From the NCBI GenBank assembly GCA_963837285.1, contig CAWIMS010000001.1, positions 2,852,001-2,916,000 of the forward strand: a stretch of DNA of 64,000 nucleotides. The letters are read 5' to 3'. The position numbers were made by a program, and so were the translations under genes. The notes beneath the pieces are model-generated. The model saw nothing but the letters and a program-made list of their open reading frames with translations. It searched no databases and was not told where the DNA came from. The DNA comes from Planosporangium sp963837285 (GTDB lineage: Bacteria > Actinomycetota > Actinomycetes > Mycobacteriales > Micromonosporaceae). Position 1 is the first letter of the stretch. Each line of letters begins with the position of its first letter. Of the stretch, positions 28,557-36,823 are shown piece after piece.

Positions 28557-29483
28557 ATGCGTCTCGTCTTCGCCGGCACGCCCGACGTGGCGGTGCCCTC
28601 GCTCGATGCCATCGCCGCGTCCCGGCATGACCTGGTCGCGGTGGTCACCCGTCCCGACGCGCCGGCCGGTCGGGGCCGCCACCTGCTGCGATCGCCGGTG
28701 GCGAGCTGGGCCGACGAGTGCGGCATCGAGGTGCTCACCCCGCAGCGCCCGCGCGACCCCGACTTCCTCGACCGGCTGCGGGTGCTCGGCCCGGATTGCG
28801 TGCCGGTCGTCGCGTACGGCGCACTGGTCCCGCCCGTGGCGCTGCGCATCCCCCGGGACGGCTGGATCAACCTGCACTTCTCGCTGCTGCCCGCGTGGCG
28901 GGGCGCGGCGCCGGTGCAGCACGCGCTGATGACCGGTGACGAGCTGACCGGGGCCAGCGTGTTCCAGCTCGAGGAGGGGCTGGACACCGGCCCGGTGTAC
29001 GGCACGCTCACCGAGCCGATCAAGACCACCGACACGGCGGGTGACCTGCTCGATCGCCTGGCGGTGTCCGGCGCCGGGCTCCTGGTCGACGTCCTCGACG
29101 GGATCGAGGCGGGCACGCTGCGGCCGGTGCCGCAGCCGCAGGAAGGCATCACGTACGCGTCGAAGGTGACCGTGGACGTCGCCGGGGTGCGGTGGGGCGA
29201 TCCGGCGTTCGCGGTCGACCGGCAGATCCGGGCGTGCATCCCCAACCCGGGGCCGTGGACGACGTACCGCGGCGACCGGCTCAAGCTCGGCCCCATCACG
29301 GTCGTCCCGGGCGGGCCGGCGCTGCCCGCCGGTGAGCTGCTGGTCGAGCGGGGGCGGGTGCTGGTGGGTACGGCCACCGACCCGGTCGCCCTCGGCGAAG
29401 TGCGCCCGGCCGGCAAGAAGCCGATGGACGCCGGTGCCTGGGCCCGCGGGGTGCGCCCCGCTCCGGGCGAGCGCCTCGGATGA
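28557..29483 (+). CDS. fmt: Methionyl-tRNA formyltransferase
   Basis: A 308-residue enzyme formylating initiator Met-tRNA. The N-terminus is MRLVFAGTPDVAVPSL. The catalytic block is NLHFSLLPAWRGAAPVQHAL (Asn/His) with LEEGLDTGPV carrying the Asp. The C-terminal tRNA-binding domain runs from about residue 205. ATG 28557 lies two bases after the def stop. Repeat D2 separates it from rsmB. Confidence 0.96.
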   Translation: MRLVFAGTPDVAVPSLDAIAASRHDLVAVVTRPDAPAGRGRHLLRSPVASWADECGIEVLTPQRPRDPDFLDRLRVLGPDCVPVVAYGALVPPVALRIPRDGWINLHFSLLPAWRGAAPVQHALMTGDELTGASVFQLEEGLDTGPVYGTLTEPIKTTDTAGDLLDRLAVSGAGLLVDVLDGIEAGTLRPVPQPQEGITYASKVTVDVAGVRWGDPAFAVDRQIRACIPNPGPWTTYRGDRLKLGPITVVPGGPALPAGELLVERGRVLVGTATDPVALGEVRPAGKKPMDAGAWARGVRPAPGERLG

Positions 29484-29497
29484 CCCAGCCTTACATC

Positions 29498-29556
29498 GAC
29501 GTTGGTCGATATTGTCCGATCCGGCGCGCCTGGATGGGACCAAATCGACCAGCGTC
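29498..29556. repeat. GATC-containing inverted repeat, family D copy 2
   Basis: A 59-bp diverged copy: GACGTTGGTCGATATTGTCC at the left; the right arm reads GACCAAATCGACCAGCGTC, with four mismatches to the left. It lies between fmt and rsmB. Confidence 0.85.
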
Positions 29557-29571
29557 AATCTGGGGTGGGAA

Positions 29572-30973
29572 GTGAACCGGCGACCCCGTGACGAGCCTCG
29601 TCGAAGCGGCCGGGAGCGGGACCCGGCCCGGCGCGCCGCGTACGACGCGATCACCGCGGTACACCGCGACGACGCGTACGCCAACCTCGCCCTGCCCCGG
29701 ATCCTGCGGGAGCGCGGGCTGCACGGGCGGGACGCCGCCTTCGCCACCGAGCTGACCTACGGCACGCTGCGCCTCACCGGCACCCTCGACGCGGTCATCG
29801 CGGCGGCGGCCGGGCGCGGAGGTGTCCCGCATCGACCCACCGGTACGCGACGCACTCCGGCTCGGCGGGTACCAGTTGCTGCGCACCCGGGTACCCGTGC
29901 ACGCCGCCACGTCCACCACGGTCGACCTGGTCCGGGCGGTCGCCCCCGGCGCGGTCGGGTTCGCCAACGCGGTACTGCGCCGGATCGGCGAGCACGACTG
30001 GGACGCCTGGATCGAGCGGCTGGCGCCGGCCGGCGCGGCCCCGGCGGATCCGACCCACCGGCTGGCCCTCGCGTACGCCCATCCGGAGTGGATCGTCCGG
30101 GCGTTTCGGGACGTGCTGGGCGGCGACGGCGAGACGGAACAGGCCCTCGCCGCCGACAACGAGCCGCCACCGGTACACCTGGCCGCCCGGCCGGGCCTGA
30201 TCACGGCCGCCGAGCTGGCCGACGAGGTCGGTGGCGAGACCGGCCGGTACTCGCCGTACGCCGTCTACCTCCCCGGCGGGGCGCCGGGCGAAATCCGGTC
30301 GGTCGTCGAGGGGCGGGCGCACGTCCAGGACGAGGGCAGCCAGCTGGTCGCGACCGCACTGGCGGCGGCGACACTCGACGGGCCGGACGAGCGCTGGCTC
30401 GACCTGTGCGCCGGCCCCGGCGGGAAGGCCGGCCTGCTCGGCGCGCTCGCCGCCCGGCGCGACGCCCGGGTCACCGCCGTGGAGATCGCCCCGCACCGGG
30501 CCGACCTGGTCGTCGCCGCCACCCGGGACCTGCCGGTCACCGTGGTCACCGCCGACGGCCGGGACGTCGGCGAGATCGACGAGCTGCCGGAGAAGAGCTT
30601 TGACCGGGTACTGGTCGACGCCCCGTGTACCGGCCTCGGCTCGCTGCGCCGCCGCCCCGAGTCGCGGTGGCGCCGCCAGCCGTCCGACCTGCCCCCGCTG
30701 ACCCGGCTGCAACGCGAGCTGCTCGGCGCCGCGTTGCGCGTGGTCCGCCCGGGCGGCGTGGTGGCGTACGTGACCTGCTCGCCCCATCAGGTGGAGACCC
30801 GGGTCAGCGTGGGAGAGGCGGTGCGGCGGTCGGCGTACCCGATTGATCTGATCGATGCCCGGGAGCTGCTCCCGGGCGAGCTGCCCGACCTCGGCGACGG
30901 CCCGTACGCGCAGCTCTGGCCGCACCGGCACGGCACTGACGCGATGTTCCTGGCGGTGCTGCGCCGCCCATAG
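29572..30973 (+). pseudogene. rsmB: 16S rRNA m5C967 methyltransferase RsmB, interrupted by a +1 frameshift
   Basis: The two halves of RsmB are in different frames. Bases 29572-29818 encode the start of the NusB-like domain (ARRAAYDAITAVHRDDAYAN up to LDAVIAAAAGR). From 29822 the next frame encodes EVSRIDPPVRDALRLGGYQL and the rest, including SAM motif LDLCAGPGGKAG, VDAPCTGLGSLRRRPESRW and the catalytic TCS in VAYVTCSPHQ. One extra G in the run at 29818-29819 (GCGCGGAGG) explains the break: removing it restores GREVSRIDPP. It may be a sequencing error or a real lesion. The start of the upper part is GTG 29572; the lower half alone could start at GTG 29822 but would lack most of the RNA-binding domain. 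Confidence 0.88.
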
Positions 30974-30993
30974 GCCGTCCGTAAACTGACCGC

Positions 30994-31695
30994 GTGGCCG
31001 CCACGTCGCTCATCATCGCCCCGAGCATCCTCGCCGCCGATTTCGCCCACCTCGCCGACGAGGCGCGGGCGGTTGAAGGCGCCGCCGACTGGCTGCACGT
31101 CGACGTGATGGACAACCATTTCGTGCCCAACCTGACGATCGGCCTGCCGGTTGTGGAGAGCCTGCGCAAGGCCACCACACTCCCGCTCGACTGCCATCTC
31201 ATGATCAATGCGCCGGACCGCTGGGCGGTCGGCTTCGCAGAGGCCGGGTCCTACAACGTGACCTTCCACGCCGAGGCGGCCGAGGACCCGGTGGCGTTGG
31301 CGAAGAACCTGCGCGCGGCGGGCAGCCGGGCCGGCCTCGCGATCGACCGGGACACCCTCGTCGATCCGTACCTTGAGCTGTTGCCGCACTTCGACACCTT
31401 GCTGATCATGACGATCAAGGCCGGGTTCGGCGGGCAGAAGTTCATGCCGGAGCTGCTGGACAAGGTGCGTGCCGCCCGGCGTTACGTGGACAGCGGCCAC
31501 CTGGAGGTGCGGATCGAGGTCGACGGCGGCATCGGGCCGGACACCATCGCGGCGGCGGCCGAGGCGGGCGCCGACGCGTTCGTCGCCGGCACCGCGGTGT
31601 ACCGGGCGGACAATCCGGCCGACGTGGTCCGCCGGCTGCGCCGGCTGGCCGAGGTCGCGATCGGGGACGGGTCGGATGAGCGCTCCGACCGTTGA
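30994..31695 (+). CDS. rpe: Ribulose-phosphate 3-epimerase
   Basis: A 233-residue TIM-barrel metal enzyme interconverting ribulose-5-P and xylulose-5-P. Motifs are IIAPSILAADFAHL, WLHVDVMDNHFVPNLTIG, PLDCHLMI, MTIKAGFGGQKF and IEVDGGI, providing the His/Asp metal ligands. GTG 30994. It overlaps the next gene by 20 bases. Confidence 0.96.
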   Translation: MAATSLIIAPSILAADFAHLADEARAVEGAADWLHVDVMDNHFVPNLTIGLPVVESLRKATTLPLDCHLMINAPDRWAVGFAEAGSYNVTFHAEAAEDPVALAKNLRAAGSRAGLAIDRDTLVDPYLELLPHFDTLLIMTIKAGFGGQKFMPELLDKVRAARRYVDSGHLEVRIEVDGGIGPDTIAAAAEAGADAFVAGTAVYRADNPADVVRRLRRLAEVAIGDGSDERSDR

Positions 31696-32644
31696 CGCCG
31701 AGCAGACCGGCTCGCGTTCGAACCTGCTGATCGTCGTCGACGACGACGTCGATATCGCGCGGTTCGTGGAGGTCAACCTCACCCTGGAGGGGTACCGGGT
31801 GCTGCTCGCCCACGACGGTGAGGAGGCGCTCGCCCTCATCGAGGAGCATCAGCCGGCGCTCGCGATCGTCGACCTGATGATGCCGAAGGTGGACGGGCTC
31901 CAGCTGACCAGCCGGCTGCGCGCCAACCCGCTGACCTCGGCGATGCCGATCATCATGCTCACCGCGCGGGGGCAGACCGCCGACAAGGTGATGGGCCTGA
32001 CCACCGGCGCCGACGACTACCTGGTCAAGCCGTTCGACACGATGGAGCTGGTGGCCCGGGTCCGCTCGACCCTGCGGCGCAACCAGGAGGCGCGGGAGAT
32101 CTCGCCGCTGACCGGGCTGCCCGGCAACACCCGCATCCTGCGGGAGATCAACGACCGGGTGAACAGCGGCTCCGACTACGCCGTCTGCCACATCGACATC
32201 GACCGGTTCAAGAGCGTCAACGACGTGTACGGGTTCGCCCGCGGCGACGAGTTCATCAGCGCCCTGGCCCGGGCGCTGCACCGGGCCGTGGTGGAGGTGG
32301 GCCTGCCGCCGGCGTTCCTCGGCCACATCGGCGGCGACGACTTCATCGTCGTGTGCAGCCCGGAGCAGGTGTACCCGTTGACCGAGCGCGCGGTCATCGA
32401 CTTCGAGGCCGCCGCCGACGCGCTCTACGACCCGGCCGACGCCGCGCGCGGGTACGCCGAGGTGGTCAAGCGCAACGGCGAGATCCAGCGGGCCGCGCTG
32501 GTCACGCTCTCGATCGGGGTGGCGGTGTCCACCAACCGCCGGGTCGCCGACCCGCGGGAGATCGTCTCGATCGCGTCCGAGATGAAGACCGTCGCCAAGG
32601 GCTACGACGGCTCGTACGTGGCGATGGACCGGCGCAAGAGTTGA
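31676..32644 (+). CDS. Response regulator with REC and GGDEF-type (GGDDF) domains
   Basis: A 322-residue protein likely making c-di-GMP or acting as a degenerate diguanylate cyclase. The REC domain covers about 15-130 with acidic residues D22-D24, phospho-acceptor D66 in VDLMMPK, and Lys in YLVKPF. The GGDEF domain runs from about residue 140, with LTGLPGN, HIDIDRFKSVND and the active-site motif GGDDF in GHIGGDDF; no RxxD inhibitory site is seen just before it. ATG 31676 lies inside the rpe end, suggesting coupling. No partner kinase is adjacent. In related genomes ribD is usual near here; none is seen. Confidence 0.88.
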   Translation: MSAPTVDAEQTGSRSNLLIVVDDDVDIARFVEVNLTLEGYRVLLAHDGEEALALIEEHQPALAIVDLMMPKVDGLQLTSRLRANPLTSAMPIIMLTARGQTADKVMGLTTGADDYLVKPFDTMELVARVRSTLRRNQEAREISPLTGLPGNTRILREINDRVNSGSDYAVCHIDIDRFKSVNDVYGFARGDEFISALARALHRAVVEVGLPPAFLGHIGGDDFIVVCSPEQVYPLTERAVIDFEAAADALYDPADAARGYAEVVKRNGEIQRAALVTLSIGVAVSTNRRVADPREIVSIASEMKTVAKGYDGSYVAMDRRKS

Positions 32645-32713
32645 CTGTGATCTGGGTCGCCGGTAAGGGGCGCTCGGGGTGGCACGTGTGCAAGACTCGT
32701 GACGTACCCACCA

Positions 32714-32858
32714 CGCGCTGGCGGGGCTCGGTGAAAGTCCGAACCGGCGGTAACCCGGCCTGACGGCCGGTAAGCCCGCGACCCGGTCGAATCCATCGAC
32801 CGGTGGATCCGGTGTAATTCCGGAGCCGACGGTGAAAGTCCGGATGGGAGGCAGCGCG
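32714..32858 (+). promoter_or_regulatory. FMN riboswitch (RFN element)
   Basis: The conserved core is complete: GGTGAAAGTCCGAACCGGCG, then TAAGCCCGCGACC, a variable GGTCGAATCC arm, and GAGCCGACGGTGAAAGTCCG followed by GATGGGAG. Outer stem P1 pairs CGCGCTG (32714-32720) with CAGCGCG (32852-32858). It precedes ribE by about 130 bases. The downstream GGCCGTTCGGCC hairpin and GC-rich stretch could form the expression platform. FMN binding should lower ribE-ribBA-ribH expression. Confidence 0.95.
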
Positions 32859-32991
32859 CGGGAGCCGGCCGTTCGGCCGTCGGGTGTCGCGCGCGTGGCG
32901 CCGCCCGTTTCCTCCTGCTCGTCCGCCGCCCAGGGCGGCGCAGGCCGCCTGCACGGCTCTTGCCGGCGCGGCCGAGCGAAGGAGGCTGGCC

Positions 32992-33576
32992 GTGTTCACC
33001 GGCATCATCGAGGAGCTGGGTAGCGTCGTCGGCTGGGCCGGCGCGGGCTCCCGCCTGGTCATCCGTGGCGAGACCGTCGCGGGCGACGCCCGCCACGGGG
33101 ACTCCATCGCGGTCAACGGAGTCTGCCTGACCGTCGTCGAGGTCGACGGCGGGGTCTTCACGGCAGACGTGATGAAGGAGACCTTCGACCGCTCGTCGCT
33201 CGGCGTACTCCAGCCCGACGACCCGGTCAACCTCGAACGCGCCGCCACCCTGGGCACCCGCCTCGGTGGTCACCTCGTGCAGGGCCACGTCGACGGGGTC
33301 GCCACGATCGTCCGCCGGCAGCCGGGGGAGTCCTGGGAGACTGTACGGTTCACCCTCCCGCCCGACCTCGGCCGGTACGTGGTGCAGAAGGGCTCGATCA
33401 CGGTCGACGGCGTCTCGCTGACCGTCGCCGCCGTCGGCGCGGATTTCTTCGAGGTCGGCCTCATCCCGACCACGCTCAAGCTCACCACGCTCGGCCACAA
33501 GGGCGTGGGCGACCCGGTCAACCTGGAGGTCGACGTGATCGCCAAGTACGTGGAGAAGCTGGTGACCCGGCCATGA
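32992..33576 (+). CDS. ribE: Riboflavin synthase alpha chain
   Basis: A 194-residue enzyme dismutating two lumazines into riboflavin. It consists of two lumazine-binding repeats: MFTGIIEELG with GDSIAVNGVCLTV, and GGHLVQGHVDGVA with GSITVDGVSLTVAAV. GTG 32992 is preceded by GAAGGAGG. It is first gene under the FMN riboswitch. It overlaps ribBA by four bases. Confidence 0.96.
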   Translation: MFTGIIEELGSVVGWAGAGSRLVIRGETVAGDARHGDSIAVNGVCLTVVEVDGGVFTADVMKETFDRSSLGVLQPDDPVNLERAATLGTRLGGHLVQGHVDGVATIVRRQPGESWETVRFTLPPDLGRYVVQKGSITVDGVSLTVAAVGADFFEVGLIPTTLKLTTLGHKGVGDPVNLEVDVIAKYVEKLVTRP

Positions 33577-34805
33577 CGTTCGCGAGCATCGAGCAGGCGA
33601 TCGTGGAGATCGCGGCCGGCCGGCCGGTGGTCGTCGTCGACGACGAGGACCGGGAGAACGAGGGAGATCTGATCTTCGCGGCCGAGCGGGCGTCAGCCGA
33701 CCTGCTGGCCTTCATGGTCCGGTACACGTCGGGCTTCGTCTGCGTGCCGTTGACCAGCGCCGACGCGGATCGGCTGGAGCTGCCCCCGATGTACCACACC
33801 AACCAGGACCGGCGCGGCACCGCGTACGCGGTTACGGTCGATGCCCGGGAAGGCGTCAGTACGGGCATCTCGGCGGCCGATCGCGCGCACACGATCCGGC
33901 TGCTGGCCGACCCGGCGACCTCCCCGGCGGAGCTGGCCCGACCCGGTCACGTGGTGCCGCTGCGTGCCCGCAAGGGCGGGGTGCTCCGCCGCCCCGGGCA
34001 CACCGAGGCCGCCGTCGACCTCGCCGGGCTGGCCGGGCTGCGGCCGGCCGGGGTGCTGTGCGAGCTGGTCAACGACGACGGCACCATGATGCGGCTGCCC
34101 GACCTGGAGAAGTTCACCGAGGCCCACGACCTCGCGCTGATCTCGATCGCCGACCTCATCGCGTACCGGCGGCGCACCGAGCTCCAGGTGGAGCGCGTCG
34201 CGGAGGCCCGCATCCCGACCGAGCACGGCGTGTTCCGGGCGGTCGGGTACCGGGCGGCCGTCGACGACGCCGAGCACGTGGCGCTGGTGTACGGCGACCT
34301 CGGCGACGGGGTCGACGTGCTGGTCCGGGTGCACTCGGAGTGCCTGACCGGGGACGTGTTCGGCTCGCTGCGCTGCGACTGCGGCCCGCAGTTGAACGCC
34401 GCGCTGGCCCGGGTCGCCGGCGAGGGACGCGGCGTGGTGCTGTACATGCGCGGCCACGAGGGCCGGGGCATCGGGCTGCTGCACAAGCTCCAGGCGTACC
34501 AGTTGCAGGACCAGGGGCGGGACACCATCGACGCCAACCTGGAGCTGGGGCTGCCGGCGGACGCCCGCGACTACGGTACGGGCGCGCAGATCCTGGCCGA
34601 TCTCGGCATCAGAAGTATGCGGCTATTGACCAACAATCCGGCCAAAAGAGCAGGTTTGGAAGGGTACGGTCTAGAGATCGTCGGTCGGGTGCCCTTGCCC
34701 GTGCGTCCGCACCCGGAGAACGTCCGGTACCTGCGTACCAAGCGGGACCGGATGGGTCACCTGCTCGACGAGCTGGACCTGATCACGGCGGAAGGGCTGG
34801 CGTAG
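33573..34805 (+). CDS. ribBA: Bifunctional DHBP synthase / GTP cyclohydrolase II
   Basis: A 410-residue fusion catalysing both entry reactions of riboflavin synthesis. The RibB half (1-200) has DDEDRENEGDLIFAAE, DAREGVSTGISAADRA and GHVVPLRARKGG with HTEAAVDL. The RibA half has RVHSECLTGDVFGSLRCDCG (zinc Cys) and RGHEGRGIGLLHK, and ends with the typical RYLRTKRDRMGHLL. ATG 33573 overlaps ribE. ribH follows three bases later. Confidence 0.97.
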   Translation: MTFASIEQAIVEIAAGRPVVVVDDEDRENEGDLIFAAERASADLLAFMVRYTSGFVCVPLTSADADRLELPPMYHTNQDRRGTAYAVTVDAREGVSTGISAADRAHTIRLLADPATSPAELARPGHVVPLRARKGGVLRRPGHTEAAVDLAGLAGLRPAGVLCELVNDDGTMMRLPDLEKFTEAHDLALISIADLIAYRRRTELQVERVAEARIPTEHGVFRAVGYRAAVDDAEHVALVYGDLGDGVDVLVRVHSECLTGDVFGSLRCDCGPQLNAALARVAGEGRGVVLYMRGHEGRGIGLLHKLQAYQLQDQGRDTIDANLELGLPADARDYGTGAQILADLGIRSMRLLTNNPAKRAGLEGYGLEIVGRVPLPVRPHPENVRYLRTKRDRMGHLLDELDLITAEGLA

Positions 34806-34808
34806 TCG

Positions 34809-35285
34809 ATGGCGGGGTACGGGGATCCCGAGCTGGACACGGTGAACGGGGCTGGTCTCACCCTGGGCGTGGTGGCCAGCCGCTGGCACGACGATCTGTC
34901 CATGCAGTTGCTGGACCGGGCGCTGGAGGCGGCGAAGGCGTGCGGTGTCGAGCATGTGACCGTCGCCCGGGTGGCCGGCGCGGTCGAGTTGCCGGTGGTG
35001 GCGCAGGCGCTGGCCCGCCGGTACGACGCCGTGGTGGCGCTCGGCGTGGTGATTCGCGGCGCGACGGCGCACTTCGAGCACGTCTGCACCTCGGTCACCC
35101 AGGGACTGACCCGGGTCGCCCTGGACGAGTCGACACCGGTCGCGCAGGGCGTCCTCACCGTCGACGACATCGACCAGGCGCGCGATCGGGCCGGGTATCC
35201 GGAGTCGAGCGAGGACAAAGGCTGGTCGGCGACGGTCGCGGCGCTCGACGCGGTGCTGACGCTGCGCCGGGTGCACCGGGCCTGA
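34809..35285 (+). CDS. ribH: 6,7-dimethyl-8-ribityllumazine synthase
   Basis: A 158-residue icosahedral lumazine synthase. Motifs are VVASRWHDDLSMQLLDRAL, VAGAVELPVVAQ, ALGVVIRGATAHFEHV (with the catalytic His) and PVAQGVLTVDD. ATG 34809 is three bases after ribBA. It is the last gene of the riboswitch operon; a GC-rich tandem repeat and convergent STAS genes follow. Confidence 0.96.
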   Translation: MAGYGDPELDTVNGAGLTLGVVASRWHDDLSMQLLDRALEAAKACGVEHVTVARVAGAVELPVVAQALARRYDAVVALGVVIRGATAHFEHVCTSVTQGLTRVALDESTPVAQGVLTVDDIDQARDRAGYPESSEDKGWSATVAALDAVLTLRRVHRA

Positions 35286-35319
35286 GGCCGTCATCAGGCC
35301 GCCGCCGGACGGTGACGGG

Positions 35320-35400
35320 TGGGCGGCGGTGGCGCATGGCCGGCGGTGGGCGGCGGTGGGCGGCGGTGGCGCCTGGCCGGCGATGGCGCGTGGCCGGCGC
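35320..35400. repeat. GC-rich imperfect tandem repeat
   Basis: Repeated GGGCGGCGGT and GGCGCNTGGCCGGCG units fill the gap between convergent ribH and the first STAS gene. This may be a slippage-generated minisatellite; no coding signal is seen in it. Confidence 0.6.
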
Positions 35401-35412
35401 CGGCCCGACCGG

Positions 35413-35790
35413 TTACAGCGCGTGCCGGGGGAGTGGGGCGACGCGACCGGCCGGGTTGCCGACGCAGGCGTCGCGCAGGCTGACGTACGCCGCCAGCGCC
35501 GGCAGCAGCCCGACCACGGTGAGCATCCGCACCAGGAAGGGTGTCGGCGCGGACAGCCGGAGGAACCCGCCGTGCTCGGTGCACCTGTTGTACGCCAGCA
35601 CCAGCGCGGACAGGCCGATCGAGTCGCAGAACGTCAGGCCGGCGACATCGACGACGACGCGCGGGACGGGCTGCTCGAGCACGGCGTCGAGCACATCGCG
35701 TAGCTGCTGGGCGGTGTCGATGTCGAGCTGCCCTCGCAAGGTCACCACGGTGACACCGTCGACTTGCTGGTCCGCGATCGTCGCGTCCAC
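35413..35790 (-). CDS. STAS-domain protein (anti-sigma factor antagonist type)
   Basis: A 125-residue STAS domain similar to SpoIIAA/RsbV-type antagonists, which bind anti-sigma kinases unless phosphorylated. The strand VTVVTLRGQLDIDTA is followed by the phospho-site region VAGLTFCDSIGLSALVLA, where Ser in CDSIG is the likely target, and a C-terminal hydrophobic helix (RMLTVVGLLPAL). It starts at GTG 35790. A second STAS gene lies 69 bases upstream on the same strand. No anti-sigma kinase or sigma factor is in the window. Confidence 0.85.
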   Translation of the reverse strand: MDATIADQQVDGVTVVTLRGQLDIDTAQQLRDVLDAVLEQPVPRVVVDVAGLTFCDSIGLSALVLAYNRCTEHGGFLRLSAPTPFLVRMLTVVGLLPALAAYVSLRDACVGNPAGRVAPLPRHAL

Positions 35791-35859
35791 GTTCGGCCCT
35801 TCGTCGAGACGGGTCTCGACAGTGACGCTATCGAAACGGTCCGTAGGCAGGCATCTTGC

Positions 35860-36192
35860 CTATTCGGTGGGTCGCGATCCGGTCAGCGCCTCGTAGAGGC
35901 CCATGCTGCGCAACTGTCGAGCGACGAACTCGGTGGGGTGCCGCACCACGAACTCGATGCCGATGCTGCGGGCCGCGTTGTGCCCGGCGGCCAGGGCGCC
36001 GATCCCGGTCGAATCGATGAACGTCACATGCAGCAGGTTCACCACGATCACGGGCGGCCGGAGCCGGGTGGCGGTGTCGATGAGCACCCGCCGCAGTTGG
36101 TCGCAGATGCTGAGGTCGAGCTCGCCGCGCACCTCGATGGCGGCGGTGCCGTCAGCTAGTCGAGAAGTCTGGATAAGGCTACTGGTCGCCAA
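35860..36192 (-). CDS. STAS-domain protein (anti-sigma factor antagonist type)
   Basis: A 110-residue STAS domain. AAIEVRGELDLSICDQLRR is the first strand-helix, and HVTFIDSTGIGALAAGHNAA carries the classical DSTG phospho-acceptor Ser motif. It starts at TTG 36192, the only start fitting the domain; the SD is weak. It is transcribed with the downstream STAS gene. The two share the fold but differ enough not to be a recent duplication. Confidence 0.85.
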   Translation of the reverse strand: MATSSLIQTSRLADGTAAIEVRGELDLSICDQLRRVLIDTATRLRPPVIVVNLLHVTFIDSTGIGALAAGHNAARSIGIEFVVRHPTEFVARQLRSMGLYEALTGSRPTE

Positions 36193-36325
36193 GAAAGATC
36201 ACCCGGTTCGTCGCACGCTGTAACCCACACCCTAGGACCTCGAAGCATTCGTGGCGAGCGCCGGACTTGTCGGGATGGCACGGTCACGCTGTGTGCTGAC
36301 AACCCCTTGTGGGTACATCCAACGC

Positions 36326-36679
36326 ATGGGCTTGACGTGGTCGACCTACTCCGCGCACGGCGCCCATGTACTCGAACTGGTCGGCCAGTTGACCAGGATG
36401 ACCGTTCTCCTGCTCGAACCCCAGCTCGCCAAGCTGCTCAACCGTACCGGGTCGATCCTCGTCATCGACCTGGCCAAGGTGGACACCTGCGACCGGGCCG
36501 GGGTGGCGATGCTGGAGGCGGGCCACCGCGCCTCGGCCGTCGCCGGGGTGGAGCTGCGGTTGGCGGCCCCGTCGGTACCGGCCGGGCGGGCGTTGCACTC
36601 CGCCGGCCTGCTGGTGGTGCTGCCGGTGTTCGACACCGTCGACGCCGCCGCGCGGGGTGACGCGCTCGGCCTGTTGTAA
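36326..36679 (+). CDS. STAS-like protein lacking the phospho-acceptor serine
   Basis: A 117-residue STAS-like protein, divergent from the previous two. The conserved pattern STYSAHGAHVLELVGQLT resembles the STAS first strand. At the phospho-site it reads KVDTCDRAGVAMLEAGHRA, so the Ser of DSxG is replaced by Arg. It would not be switched by the usual kinase, or it has another role. ATG 36326 is chosen because the domain starts there; an in-frame GTG at 36251 and ATG 36275 are alternatives. Repeat A5 follows three bases after the stop. Confidence 0.72.
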   Translation: MGLTWSTYSAHGAHVLELVGQLTRMTVLLLEPQLAKLLNRTGSILVIDLAKVDTCDRAGVAMLEAGHRASAVAGVELRLAAPSVPAGRALHSAGLLVVLPVFDTVDAAARGDALGLL

Positions 36680-36681
36680 AC

Positions 36682-36755
36682 AGCGGCACAACTTCCGGCA
36701 AGTTGTGGCTTCAGCCCGGGCCTGAGGCACCAACTTCCGGGAAGTTGTGCCGATC
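36682..36755. repeat. GATC-tipped inverted repeat, family A copy 5
   Basis: A 74-bp element: GCGGCACAACTTCCGGCAAG at the left (left GATC degenerate) and AACTTCCGGGAAGTTGTGCC plus GATC at the right. It lies in the spacer between the convergent STAS-like gene and the TcmP-like gene. Confidence 0.88.
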
Positions 36756-36761
36756 TTGGCC

Positions 36762-36791
36762 GGGGCCGGGGCCGGGGCCGGGGCCGGGGCC
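36762..36791. repeat. (GGGGCC)x5 hexanucleotide tandem repeat
   Basis: Five uninterrupted GGGGCC units, preceded by GGCC, directly beside repeat A5 and 32 bases beyond the TcmP-like stop. G-runs of four could form a G-quadruplex on the plus strand. This is a likely slippage-prone microsatellite. Confidence 0.85.
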
Positions 36792-36823
36792 GTCCGGTCG
36801 CGGTCCCGGCCGATCATGTCGCT

